Source: Burkholderiales bacterium
GTDB lineage: Bacteria > Pseudomonadota > Gammaproteobacteria > Burkholderiales > Burkholderiaceae_C
NCBI GenBank assembly: GCA_011391855.1
Contig: JAABPT010000217.1
Span: 1 to 15,505 of the forward strand
Direction: 5' to 3'
DNA length: 15,505 nucleotides
This document shows, in pieces, positions 7,473-13,510 of the stretch. The translations under genes and the position numbers were made by a program. The first letter of the stretch is position 1; the number at the start of each line of letters is the position of its first letter. The notes beneath the pieces are model-generated. The model saw only the letters and a program-made list of their open reading frames with translations, was not told the origin of the DNA and ran no database searches.

Positions 7473-9797
7473 TCAGGCGGTCTTGCGGACGGTCTTCCGG
7501 GCTGTCGGGCGTACCGCCTTGGTGGCGGTCTTGCTTTCGACCTTCGGCCCCGCCTTGCGGGGCTCGGCCGCCGGCAGGCTGGCGCCGAACAACGCTTCCA
7601 CCTGTGCCAACCGTTTTGCGCGTTCGCCGCTCAGCTCGCCAGCGGCCTGCACGGTGCGGTGCAGCACCTCCCGCATGCGGGCCTGGAGCTCGGGCTCGGA
7701 CTGCAGCATCTTCGGAATGGCGGCCAGCGCCGCGTCGCGGTCGAGCAACAGACTGAAATACTGCTCGCGCAGCATCTGCTTGAAGGCCTGAAGCGTGATC
7801 CCCTTGTTCTGGTCGCGAATGTCGCGCAGCACGTTGAACGCACGCTCGTCGACGCCTGGCCCCGCCAGGCCGATGTAGACCAGCGCGCGGATGGCGGCCT
7901 CGCGCGCGCCACCTTCGGCGATGCGCGCCTTGAGCTCGGCGATGCGCTGCTCGATGAGCGCCTGGCGCTCCGGGTCCAGCCCCGGCTTGCGACGCACGGG
8001 CTCGTCCGTGGCGCTCAGCCCCACCAGGGCCTGCAGCACCGGCGAGCTGTAGATGGCCAGGAACATCTTCTCCAGGTTGCTGTCGCGCAGGTCGCGGTAG
8101 CCGTTCAGGGCGGCGATGATCCCGTCCGAAACCATGGCCTGCCACTGCAGGAAGGGGCTGTCGGGCGCCACCGGCTGGCGCTGCTGGCGCACCTGCTCGG
8201 CCAGCTGCGCCACCTGCTGCATCAGCGGGTTGCGCTCCGAGAAGATCTCGAACGGCAGCTCGGCGTGGCTGAGCTTCTTCATCCACTCAGCCGTCTGTTC
8301 GTTGACCGAAGCCTTCACGAAGGGCTGGAACAGGGTGCGGTACAGGCCGAGGTTGATCTCCGACACCCGCCGCACGGTGGCGAAGCGGCGGTCGCTCTCG
8401 GGGTCGGGCTGGACGATCTGCTTCACGTCGTCCAGCGTGCGCGGCTCGAAGCGCACGATCCAGTCGCCGACGACGCTTTCTGCACCTGCCGCGTCGGCCG
8501 TCTTCGGCGTCATCACGGCTTCATACAGACCCGGCGGCAGCACGTCGATGAGGTCGATGTTCGAGGCGAATTCCTGGTGCTCCTTTTTGGCGATGCCGCC
8601 CGAGACGAAGATGCCCAGGTGGCCCACCGTTTCGTGCACGGCATAGACGATGGTCTGGCCGCAGGCGCGGATGTCGTTGTCGCTGCCGTACAGGTCGACG
8701 ATCCAGCCCAAGGCCTGCTGCGGCGGGGTGATGTTGTCGCCCTTGGAGCAGAAGCAGACGATCGGCGATCGGATCTGGCGCAGGTCGACGCGTTCGCCCT
8801 GGCTGGTGACGATCTCGCCGGTGGCCAGCCGGTTGCCGACGAACAGCTGGTCGACGATCCACTGGATTTCCTCGCCGTTCAGGTTGACGTGGCCGCCCCA
8901 CCATTTCTCGAACTCGATGAAGCGCGGCCCCTCGGTGTCCACCTTCGACCACAGGTCGTAGTTCTTGGCCCACAAGGTGTTGGCGGGGTTCAGGTTCTCG
9001 AAATTCTCGACCAGGTGGCCGCCGTCGAAGATGCCGTTGCCCAGATCGCTGGTCAGCTGGGTCATCCAGCTGCCGCCGGCCAGGCCGCCGGTGTAGCGCA
9101 TGGGGTTCTCGCCTTCCACGCCGGCCCAGTACGACAGCGGCGAGCCGGGAACGATGATCGGGCCGAAGAGCTCGGGCCGCACCGCGGCCACCAGCAGCAC
9201 CGCCCAGCCGGCCTGGCAGTTGCCGATGACGCAGGGCTTGCCCTCGGCCTGCGGGTGCAGTTCGATGACACGTTCCAGGAACACCGCCTCGGCGTTCATG
9301 ATGTCTTCGATGGTTTGGCCCGGCATCGGCTCGGGCGTGAAGCCGACGAAGTAGCACGGGTGGCCGGCACGCATGGCGACACCGATCTCGCTGTCGGCCT
9401 TGAAGCCGCCGATGCCCGGCCCGTGCCCGGCGCGCGGGTCGACGACGACGAAGGGCCGCTTCAGGGGATCCACCGCCACGCCTTCCAGCGGCTTGATGCG
9501 CACCAGCAGGTAGTTCACTGGCTTGGCGAAGCTGCGGGCGTCGAGCACCAATTCGGCGTCGAAGCTCAGCACGTGCGGCACGGCCTTGCTCTTCTGCGCG
9601 TAGTACTGGTCGCTGCGCTGGCGCATCACGTCCCAGAACAGGATGGTGCGCTGCACGGCGTCGGTCATGTATTCGCCAAAGGGTCCCCAGGCCTGCAGGG
9701 CCGGGTTCAGGGCCGACATGGCCACCATCGATGGCGGCGTATTCGCCGGCGCGCTGGCGGCCGCCAGTCGGGTGGTGTTGCTGAGGGTCTTGGGCAT
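7473..9797 (-). CDS. DUF3141 PhaC-like alpha/beta-hydrolase with basic C-terminal tail
   Basis: This 774-residue protein matches what I know of DUF3141, a family related to poly(3-hydroxyalkanoate) synthases. The start at 9797 (MPKTLSNTTR) is chosen because AAGGA lies 7 nt upstream; the ATG at 9812 has none. An alpha/beta-hydrolase core spans about 95-420. GNCQAGW places Cys194 in the nucleophile elbow (G-x-C-x-x-G), SKGDNITPP gives Asp354 and ETVGHLGIF gives His393, the Cys-Asp-His triad pattern of PhaC. A helical, charged region (about 440-735) follows; residues of about 626-705 faintly resemble a TerB-like helical domain. The last about 28 residues are rich in Lys, Arg, Thr and Ala and end in RKTVRKTA. 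There is no signal peptide, so it should be cytoplasmic. It heads the OMP-pta-ackA run and is divergent from an AraC regulator. The biochemical activity is unproven: polymerase, depolymerase/thiolase-like or acyltransferase are all possible. Confidence 0.85.
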   Translation of the reverse strand: MPKTLSNTTRLAAASAPANTPPSMVAMSALNPALQAWGPFGEYMTDAVQRTILFWDVMRQRSDQYYAQKSKAVPHVLSFDAELVLDARSFAKPVNYLLVRIKPLEGVAVDPLKRPFVVVDPRAGHGPGIGGFKADSEIGVAMRAGHPCYFVGFTPEPMPGQTIEDIMNAEAVFLERVIELHPQAEGKPCVIGNCQAGWAVLLVAAVRPELFGPIIVPGSPLSYWAGVEGENPMRYTGGLAGGSWMTQLTSDLGNGIFDGGHLVENFENLNPANTLWAKNYDLWSKVDTEGPRFIEFEKWWGGHVNLNGEEIQWIVDQLFVGNRLATGEIVTSQGERVDLRQIRSPIVCFCSKGDNITPPQQALGWIVDLYGSDNDIRACGQTIVYAVHETVGHLGIFVSGGIAKKEHQEFASNIDLIDVLPPGLYEAVMTPKTADAAGAESVVGDWIVRFEPRTLDDVKQIVQPDPESDRRFATVRRVSEINLGLYRTLFQPFVKASVNEQTAEWMKKLSHAELPFEIFSERNPLMQQVAQLAEQVRQQRQPVAPDSPFLQWQAMVSDGIIAALNGYRDLRDSNLEKMFLAIYSSPVLQALVGLSATDEPVRRKPGLDPERQALIEQRIAELKARIAEGGAREAAIRALVYIGLAGPGVDERAFNVLRDIRDQNKGITLQAFKQMLREQYFSLLLDRDAALAAIPKMLQSEPELQARMREVLHRTVQAAGELSGERAKRLAQVEALFGASLPAAEPRKAGPKVESKTATKAVRPTARKTVRKTA

Positions 9798-9854
9798 TTT
9801 GTCTTCCTTCATGCGCGGGAACCGCGCAGGCTGCAAACAGGCCAACGAAATTCG

Positions 9855-9881
9855 TGCGTTGCTTGGAATTGGAGCATCGCA
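9855..9881. promoter_or_regulatory. Imperfect inverted repeat, candidate operator
   Basis: The arms TGCGTTGCT (9855-9863) and AGCATCGCA (9873-9881) pair at 8 of 9 positions around a 9-nt centre (TGGAATTGG). It lies about 58 bp upstream of the DUF3141 start. A binding site for the divergent AraC protein or another regulator is inferred from position and symmetry only. Confidence 0.35.
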
Positions 9882-9904
9882 ACCCCGGATCCGGCAGGCC
9901 TTCA

Positions 9905-9935
9905 CCGACAATGGATATACATTTTCAGACAAGGC
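9905..9935. promoter_or_regulatory. Direct repeats at 21-bp period, candidate AraC-family half-sites
   Basis: CCGACAATGG (9905-9914) and CAGACAAGGC (9926-9935) share C-x-GACAA-x-G with a 21-bp period, so both lie on the same face of the helix. The intervening DNA is AT-rich (GATATACATTTT). AraC-family proteins, with two HTH motifs per monomer, commonly bind tandem direct half-sites at about two-turn spacing. The repeat is visible; the assignment to the adjacent regulator is inference. Confidence 0.35.
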
Positions 9936-9982
9936 TCGTTATGCTGCCTTGCGCATCCTCAATCCAAAGGCATTCAGGCGGC

Positions 9983-11026
9983 ATGAGTCAACCAGTGATC
10001 CAGCGCGGGCAGGAGCTTGCCACCGTGCGCATCAGCAGCCTCGCCGGGTTGCCGGGCGTGCTGCGCAGCCTGGGTGCCGATGCGGCCGAGTTGCTGGCTG
10101 AGGTGGGCATCGAGCCGGGCCTGTTCGACGACCCCGACAACGAGATCGGCTATGCCACCCGCAGCCGCCTCATCCATCATTGCGTGGCCCGGACCGGCTG
10201 CCAGCATCTGGGGCTGCTGGTCGGTCAGCAGGCCCAGCTTCAGCACCTGGGGCTGGTGGGCTTGCTGGCGAAATATTCGCCCGATGCCGGTGCGGCGCTG
10301 CGCGGCCTGGTGCGGTATTTCCACTTGCACACGCGCGGCGCGGCCTTGAACCTGGCGGTCGATGACGACGCCGCGACATTGGGCTACTCCATCCACCTGC
10401 CGCACACCGTGGCCACCGACCAGGTGGGGGATGGCGCGGCGGCCACGATGCTCAACATCATGCGCTCGCTGTGCGGCCCCGACTGGGCGCCCTCCGAGGT
10501 GCTGCTGGCTCACCGCAGGCCGGCGGACGAGAGGCCTTACCGCCAGGTCTTCCGGGCACCGCTGCGCTTCGACGCCGAGTACAACGGGTTGACCTTTCCC
10601 GCCCACTGGCTGAGCCACCCGCTGCCGTTGGCCGACCCGGACCTGGGCCGCCTGCTGCAAAAGCAGATCCAGGCGCTGGAGGCCCGCCATGCCGGCGCGT
10701 TCCCGGAGCAGGTGCGCAGCGTGCTGCGCTCGGCGCTGCTGACGCGTCACGCCAAGGCCGAAGAGGTGGCTGCGCTGTTCTCCATGCACAGCCGCACGCT
10801 GAGCCGCCGCCTGGAAGCCTTCGGCACCAGTTACCAGGCACTGCTGGACGACGGCCGCTTCGAGATCGCCCGCCAGATGCTGGCGGACACGGCACTCGAG
10901 GTCGCCCAGATCGCCGCCGCGCTGGACTATGCCGACGCCAGCGCCTTCACGCGCGCCTTCCGGCGCTGGAGCGGCACCACGCCCGGCCAGTGGCGGGCGG
11001 CGTGGGTCAGCCGCCGAGCGCGATGA
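9983..11026 (+). CDS. AraC-family transcriptional regulator (arabinose-binding-type N-domain)
   Basis: The 347-residue DNA-binding regulator has an N-terminal ligand-sensing domain of the AraC 'arabinose-binding' type (about 20-205) and a C-terminal double helix-turn-helix. The HTHs lie at about 258-280 (AEEVAALFSMHSRTLSRRLE) and 306-329. The second is followed by the AraC signature AFTRAFRRWSGTTPGQWR. The start at 9983 (MSQPVIQRG) begins where the family usually begins; an upstream in-frame ATG at 9911 would add 24 residues and overlap the putative operator region. The ribosome-binding site is weak (CAGGCGG). It is divergent from DUF3141, so the likeliest targets are the DUF3141-OMP-pta-ackA run and itself. 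The ligand is unknown; a metabolite of the pathway is a reasonable guess. Its 3' end overlaps the VIT-like gene on the other strand by 20 bp. Confidence 0.93.
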   Translation: MSQPVIQRGQELATVRISSLAGLPGVLRSLGADAAELLAEVGIEPGLFDDPDNEIGYATRSRLIHHCVARTGCQHLGLLVGQQAQLQHLGLVGLLAKYSPDAGAALRGLVRYFHLHTRGAALNLAVDDDAATLGYSIHLPHTVATDQVGDGAAATMLNIMRSLCGPDWAPSEVLLAHRRPADERPYRQVFRAPLRFDAEYNGLTFPAHWLSHPLPLADPDLGRLLQKQIQALEARHAGAFPEQVRSVLRSALLTRHAKAEEVAALFSMHSRTLSRRLEAFGTSYQALLDDGRFEIARQMLADTALEVAQIAAALDYADASAFTRAFRRWSGTTPGQWRAAWVSRRAR

Positions 11027-11711
11027 CGATGGCCTCCACGGCCACGCCCAGCAACACCATCACCAGGCCGGCACGCCAGGGCGACAGCCCGCCGTAGCGG
11101 CCCCAGCCATAGCCGCACAGGAACAGCATCGTGATCGCGATGGCTGCCGAGACGCGCATCGCCAGCGCCAGGTCGGCAATGAAGATGAAGGGCAGCACCG
11201 GCGGGAAGGTCGAGGCGAAGACGAGCAGGAAGATGCCCACCGCACCGCGCAGGTCCTGCCACTTCATGCTCACGCGGCCTGCCAGCGGCGGCGGCTGATC
11301 GACGATCCACTGCCGCACCCGTTCAAGGCCCGGGGCGTCCAGTCCAGCGGCGATCGGCCCCACCTGGCTGGCAATCAGGCGGTGGGCCAGTTCGGGTTGG
11401 CTGGCAGCGCGCACGGCGCGGGCGAAGGTGGCTTCGCGCGCGCGCGAAACCAGGGTGCGCAGCACATACATCACACCGTCGACGAAGCCCCAGGCGATAT
11501 TGCAGCCGATGGCGGCCGCCAGCATCAGCCTCACGTCGTCGCGGCCGGCCGTGGCCACACCCAGGGTGCCGGTGAAGGTGAGCACCATGAACAGGCCGAA
11601 CAGGATTTCGGAGATGCGGTCGATGGGTTCGATCAGGCGGCCCTTGCCCTGCGTCTGCAGGTCCTTGATCAGTGTCTCGACGGCGGGGTCGTATGCGGTC
11701 ACTGGGCTCAT
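11007..11711 (-). CDS. VIT1/CCC1-like five-helix membrane protein
   Basis: The 234-residue integral membrane protein has five hydrophobic segments at about 33-52, 60-84, 153-172, 176-205 and 212-232. A soluble stretch of about 65 residues lies between the second and third. This topology is that of the VIT1/CCC1 family of Fe2+/Mn2+ transporters, whose metal-binding domain sits between TM2 and TM3. Acidic residues in or near the first two helices (DRISEILFG, FVDGVMYV) fit the family pattern, but the match is not strong enough to claim iron transport. The start ATG overlaps the stop of the upstream GNAT gene (ATGA), so the two are translationally coupled. Its stop lies inside the end of the convergent AraC gene. 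Alternative: an uncharacterised membrane protein of similar topology. Confidence 0.65.
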   Translation of the reverse strand: MSPVTAYDPAVETLIKDLQTQGKGRLIEPIDRISEILFGLFMVLTFTGTLGVATAGRDDVRLMLAAAIGCNIAWGFVDGVMYVLRTLVSRAREATFARAVRAASQPELAHRLIASQVGPIAAGLDAPGLERVRQWIVDQPPPLAGRVSMKWQDLRGAVGIFLLVFASTFPPVLPFIFIADLALAMRVSAAIAITMLFLCGYGWGRYGGLSPWRAGLVMVLLGVAVEAIVIALGG

Positions 11712-12289
11712 GGCGCTGCCTGGGGTTCGAGGCCAGTCTGGGCCAGGTCCATCACGATGTGCGTCACGCCGGCGTCGCGGGTCTTGGTCAGCGGCAGGCC
11801 ACTGCGCTCGAACACCTTCAGCATCGGCGCATTGCCGGCCAGCACCTCGGCCTCGAAGCGCTGGATGCCATGCCGGCGGGCGATGTCGGCGAGCACCGCA
11901 AACAGCTGACCGGCCAGGCCCTGGCCCTGGTAGTCCTCCTCGATCGTGAACGCCACCTCGGCCGCGCGCGTGTCGGTGGCCGTGGGCAGGGCGGTGTAGG
12001 ACGCACCGCCGATCACGGTCTCGTCGGCACCTTGGCCCACCACGGCCACCAGAGCGACGAAGTGGGTGAAGTCGGTGGCGGTCATGCGGTCGAGTTCGGC
12101 CGCCGTGAGTGCCTTGCGCATCGAGAAGAAGCGCGTATAGACCGAGTCGGGCTCGAGCTCGTTGAAGGCTGCGACGATCCTGTCGCGGTCATCCGGTCGG
12201 GCGACCCGGACCTGCACCCGGGTTCCGTTGCGCAAGGCGATCTCGCGGCTGGGTGGGCTGGATGTGCCGGTTTCGGGCGTCTTGCTCAT
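11708..12289 (-). CDS. GNAT-family N-acetyltransferase
   Basis: The 193-residue protein has a single GNAT domain that transfers an acetyl group from acetyl-CoA. The start at 12289 (MSKTPETG) has GGAAG 6 nt upstream; an extension to 12358 is open but has no better site. The acetyl-CoA-binding motif A is visible as Q121-G-Q-G-L-A126 within EEDYQGQGLAGQLFAVL. The N-terminal part (RPDDRDRIVAAFNELEPDSVYTRFFS) resembles the GNAT domain of bacterial protein lysine acetyltransferases of the Pat type (the RYxRFF-like segment), so a protein or small-molecule target is possible. It is the first gene of a two-gene unit with the VIT-like membrane protein (4-bp ATGA overlap). Acetyl-CoA is also the substrate of nearby Pta, but a functional link is not shown. 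The acceptor substrate is unknown. Confidence 0.85.
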   Translation of the reverse strand: MSKTPETGTSSPPSREIALRNGTRVQVRVARPDDRDRIVAAFNELEPDSVYTRFFSMRKALTAAELDRMTATDFTHFVALVAVVGQGADETVIGGASYTALPTATDTRAAEVAFTIEEDYQGQGLAGQLFAVLADIARRHGIQRFEAEVLAGNAPMLKVFERSGLPLTKTRDAGVTHIVMDLAQTGLEPQAAP

Positions 12290-12357
12290 GCTGGCTTCCC
12301 TTCGGAATTCGCTGAACTCCTGCGTGCCGTCGACCGCGCCACGGCGCCTTTCGTTCA

Positions 12358-12381
12358 AGCCATGGATTCTGATTCATGGCT
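12358..12381. promoter_or_regulatory. 24-bp dyad, candidate operator or leader hairpin
   Basis: AGCCATG (12358-12364) and CATGGCT (12375-12381) are perfect 7-bp inverted arms around a 10-nt centre. The dyad sits about 70 bp upstream of the GNAT start and about 190 bp upstream of ppk2. It may be an operator, or a hairpin if transcribed in the GNAT leader. Confidence 0.35.
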
Positions 12382-12413
12382 CGTGCCCTGCGTGTCTGCA
12401 ACGGCTCATCCGA

Positions 12414-12438
12414 TGTCCTGAAATGTCCAATGCGGACA
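12414..12438 (+). promoter_or_regulatory. Three phased TGTCC half-sites upstream of ppk2
   Basis: TGTCC occurs at 12414-12418 and 12424-12428, and its inverse GGACA at 12434-12438, so the half-sites repeat every 10 bp on one helical face. They lie about 35 bp upstream of an AATAAT hexamer (12473-12478). A regulator-binding array is inferred. The spacing is 10 rather than the 11 bp of a PhoB box and the base after TGTC is C, so it is not a standard Pho box. Confidence 0.3.
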
Positions 12439-12472
12439 GCTTCCGGATGGTCCACTGCAGGCAGGGCGGCGC

Positions 12473-12478
12473 AATAAT
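12473..12478 (+). promoter_or_regulatory. Possible -10 element of ppk2
   Basis: AATAAT matches TATAAT at 5 of 6 positions and is conspicuous in GC-rich DNA. No acceptable -35 is present 16-18 bp upstream, so the promoter would need an activator, perhaps binding the phased TGTCC sites. It predicts a leader of about 80-90 nt before the ppk2 start. Confidence 0.3.
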
Positions 12479-12568
12479 GGCCCGCGAGCCCAAGGCAGCT
12501 GGCGCGTGTTGCGGCCTCGTTCGACGGCGCGGCATGCCAATCGACAAATCGAGACGATGGAGATGAAT

Positions 12569-13450
12569 ATGGCAAAGAAGAGATCGGCAAGGAAGAACAC
12601 CATCGAAGACGGGCACGAGCAGCCGGGCGCGGACAGCGTCGCGGCCGATGGCGCACCGGACGAAGCCAAGGCCAAGGACGAGAAGTTCTCGAACAAGGCC
12701 TACGAGCGCGAGTTGAAGAAGCTGCACGCCGAATTGGTGACGCTGCAGCAATGGGTGGTGCACAAGGGCCTGAAGGTCTGCATCGTCTTCGAGGGCCGCG
12801 ACGGCGCCGGCAAGGGCGGCACCATCAAGGCCATCACCGAACGCGTGAGCCCGCGTGTCTTCCGCGTCATCGCCCTGCCCGCCCCCACCGAGCGCGAGAA
12901 GTCGCAGATGTATGCGCAGCGGTACCTGCCGCACCTGCCGGCCGCAGGCGAGGTCGTCATCTTCGACCGCAGCTGGTACAACCGTGCCGGCGTCGAGCGC
13001 GTGATGGGTTTCTGCAGCGACGAGCAGGCGCAGGGCTTCCTGCAGATGGTGCCGCTGTTCGAGAGGCTGATGATCGACTCCGGGATCATCCTGCTCAAAT
13101 ACTGGCTCGAGGTGAGCCCCGAGGAACAGACGCGGCGGCTGCAGGCGCGCATCGGCGACGGCCGCAAGACTTGGAAACTCACGCCGATGGACCTGAAGTC
13201 CTATGACCGCTGGGACGACTACACCAGGGCGCGCGACGAGATGTTCGCCGCCACCGACACGGCGTGGGCGCCGTGGCACGTGGCGCGTTCCGAGGACAAG
13301 AAGCGGGTGCGCCTGAACGTCATCAGCGACATCCTGAAGCACGTGCCGCACAAGAAGATCCGCACCGAGAAGGTGGTGCTGCCCAAGCGCAAGGTCGGCC
13401 GCTACAAGGCCGCCGACCATCCTTTCAGGTTCGTCGAGGAACGCTTCTGA
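12569..13450 (+). CDS. ppk2: Polyphosphate kinase 2 (PPK2 family)
   Basis: The 293-residue cytoplasmic enzyme transfers phosphate between polyphosphate and nucleotides; class I PPK2s typically make ATP from ADP. The start at 12569 (MAKKRSARKN) is chosen because GGAG lies 6 nt upstream; ATGs at 12557 and 12563 overlap that site. The Walker A is GRDGAGKGG (76-84), the PPK2 Walker B is FDRSWYNRAGVE (132-143), and the lid region includes KYWLEVSPEEQ and KLTPMDLKSYDRWDDYTRARDEM. The core (about 45-275) is complete and of single-domain length. The first about 40 residues are a charged, Ala/Asp/Lys-rich, probably disordered extension beginning with a basic MAKKRSARK. SulP follows 60 bp downstream on the same strand, so the two may be cotranscribed. 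Class I is inferred from the motif set; nucleotide preference is not proven. Confidence 0.95.
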   Translation: MAKKRSARKNTIEDGHEQPGADSVAADGAPDEAKAKDEKFSNKAYERELKKLHAELVTLQQWVVHKGLKVCIVFEGRDGAGKGGTIKAITERVSPRVFRVIALPAPTEREKSQMYAQRYLPHLPAAGEVVIFDRSWYNRAGVERVMGFCSDEQAQGFLQMVPLFERLMIDSGIILLKYWLEVSPEEQTRRLQARIGDGRKTWKLTPMDLKSYDRWDDYTRARDEMFAATDTAWAPWHVARSEDKKRVRLNVISDILKHVPHKKIRTEKVVLPKRKVGRYKAADHPFRFVEERF

Positions 13451-13510
13451 TCGCCATGCATCGGGCTGCAGCCACCGCGCGGCCCTGACCTGAAAAGCGG
13501 GCAGCACCCC

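Larger units (their letters stand above)
9798..9982. other. Divergent control region between DUF3141 and the AraC-type regulator
   Basis: This 185-bp region separates two divergent genes and includes an AT-richer core (about 9908-9932) that stands out from the GC-rich surroundings. It contains an imperfect inverted repeat (9855-9881), a 21-bp-period direct repeat (9905-9935) and a 10-bp palindrome CCGGATCCGG (9885-9894). I could not fix convincing -35/-10 pairs in either direction, consistent with activator-dependent promoters. Confidence 0.55.
12290..12568. other. Divergent region between the GNAT gene and ppk2
   Basis: This 279-bp region separates divergently transcribed genes. No protein-coding gene is called: the open frames in it are upstream extensions of the neighbours or shadows. 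It contains a 24-bp dyad (12358-12381), three TGTCC/GGACA half-sites at exactly 10-bp spacing (12414-12438) and an AT-rich -10-like hexamer (12473-12478), so it probably holds the control sites of both genes. Confidence 0.5.

Noticed and set aside
9885..9894. 10-bp palindrome CCGGATCCGG
   Set aside because: Short GC palindromes are expected by chance in this DNA, and it lacks a partner site.
7389..9986. 865-codon open frame on the + strand
   Set aside because: It is the antisense shadow of the DUF3141 gene, rich in His, Arg and Gly, and has no recognisable motif.
12414..12438. PhoB box upstream of ppk2
   Set aside because: The repeats are TGTCC at 10-bp spacing with the third inverted, not TGTCA direct repeats at 11 bp. 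Kept only as an unassigned array.
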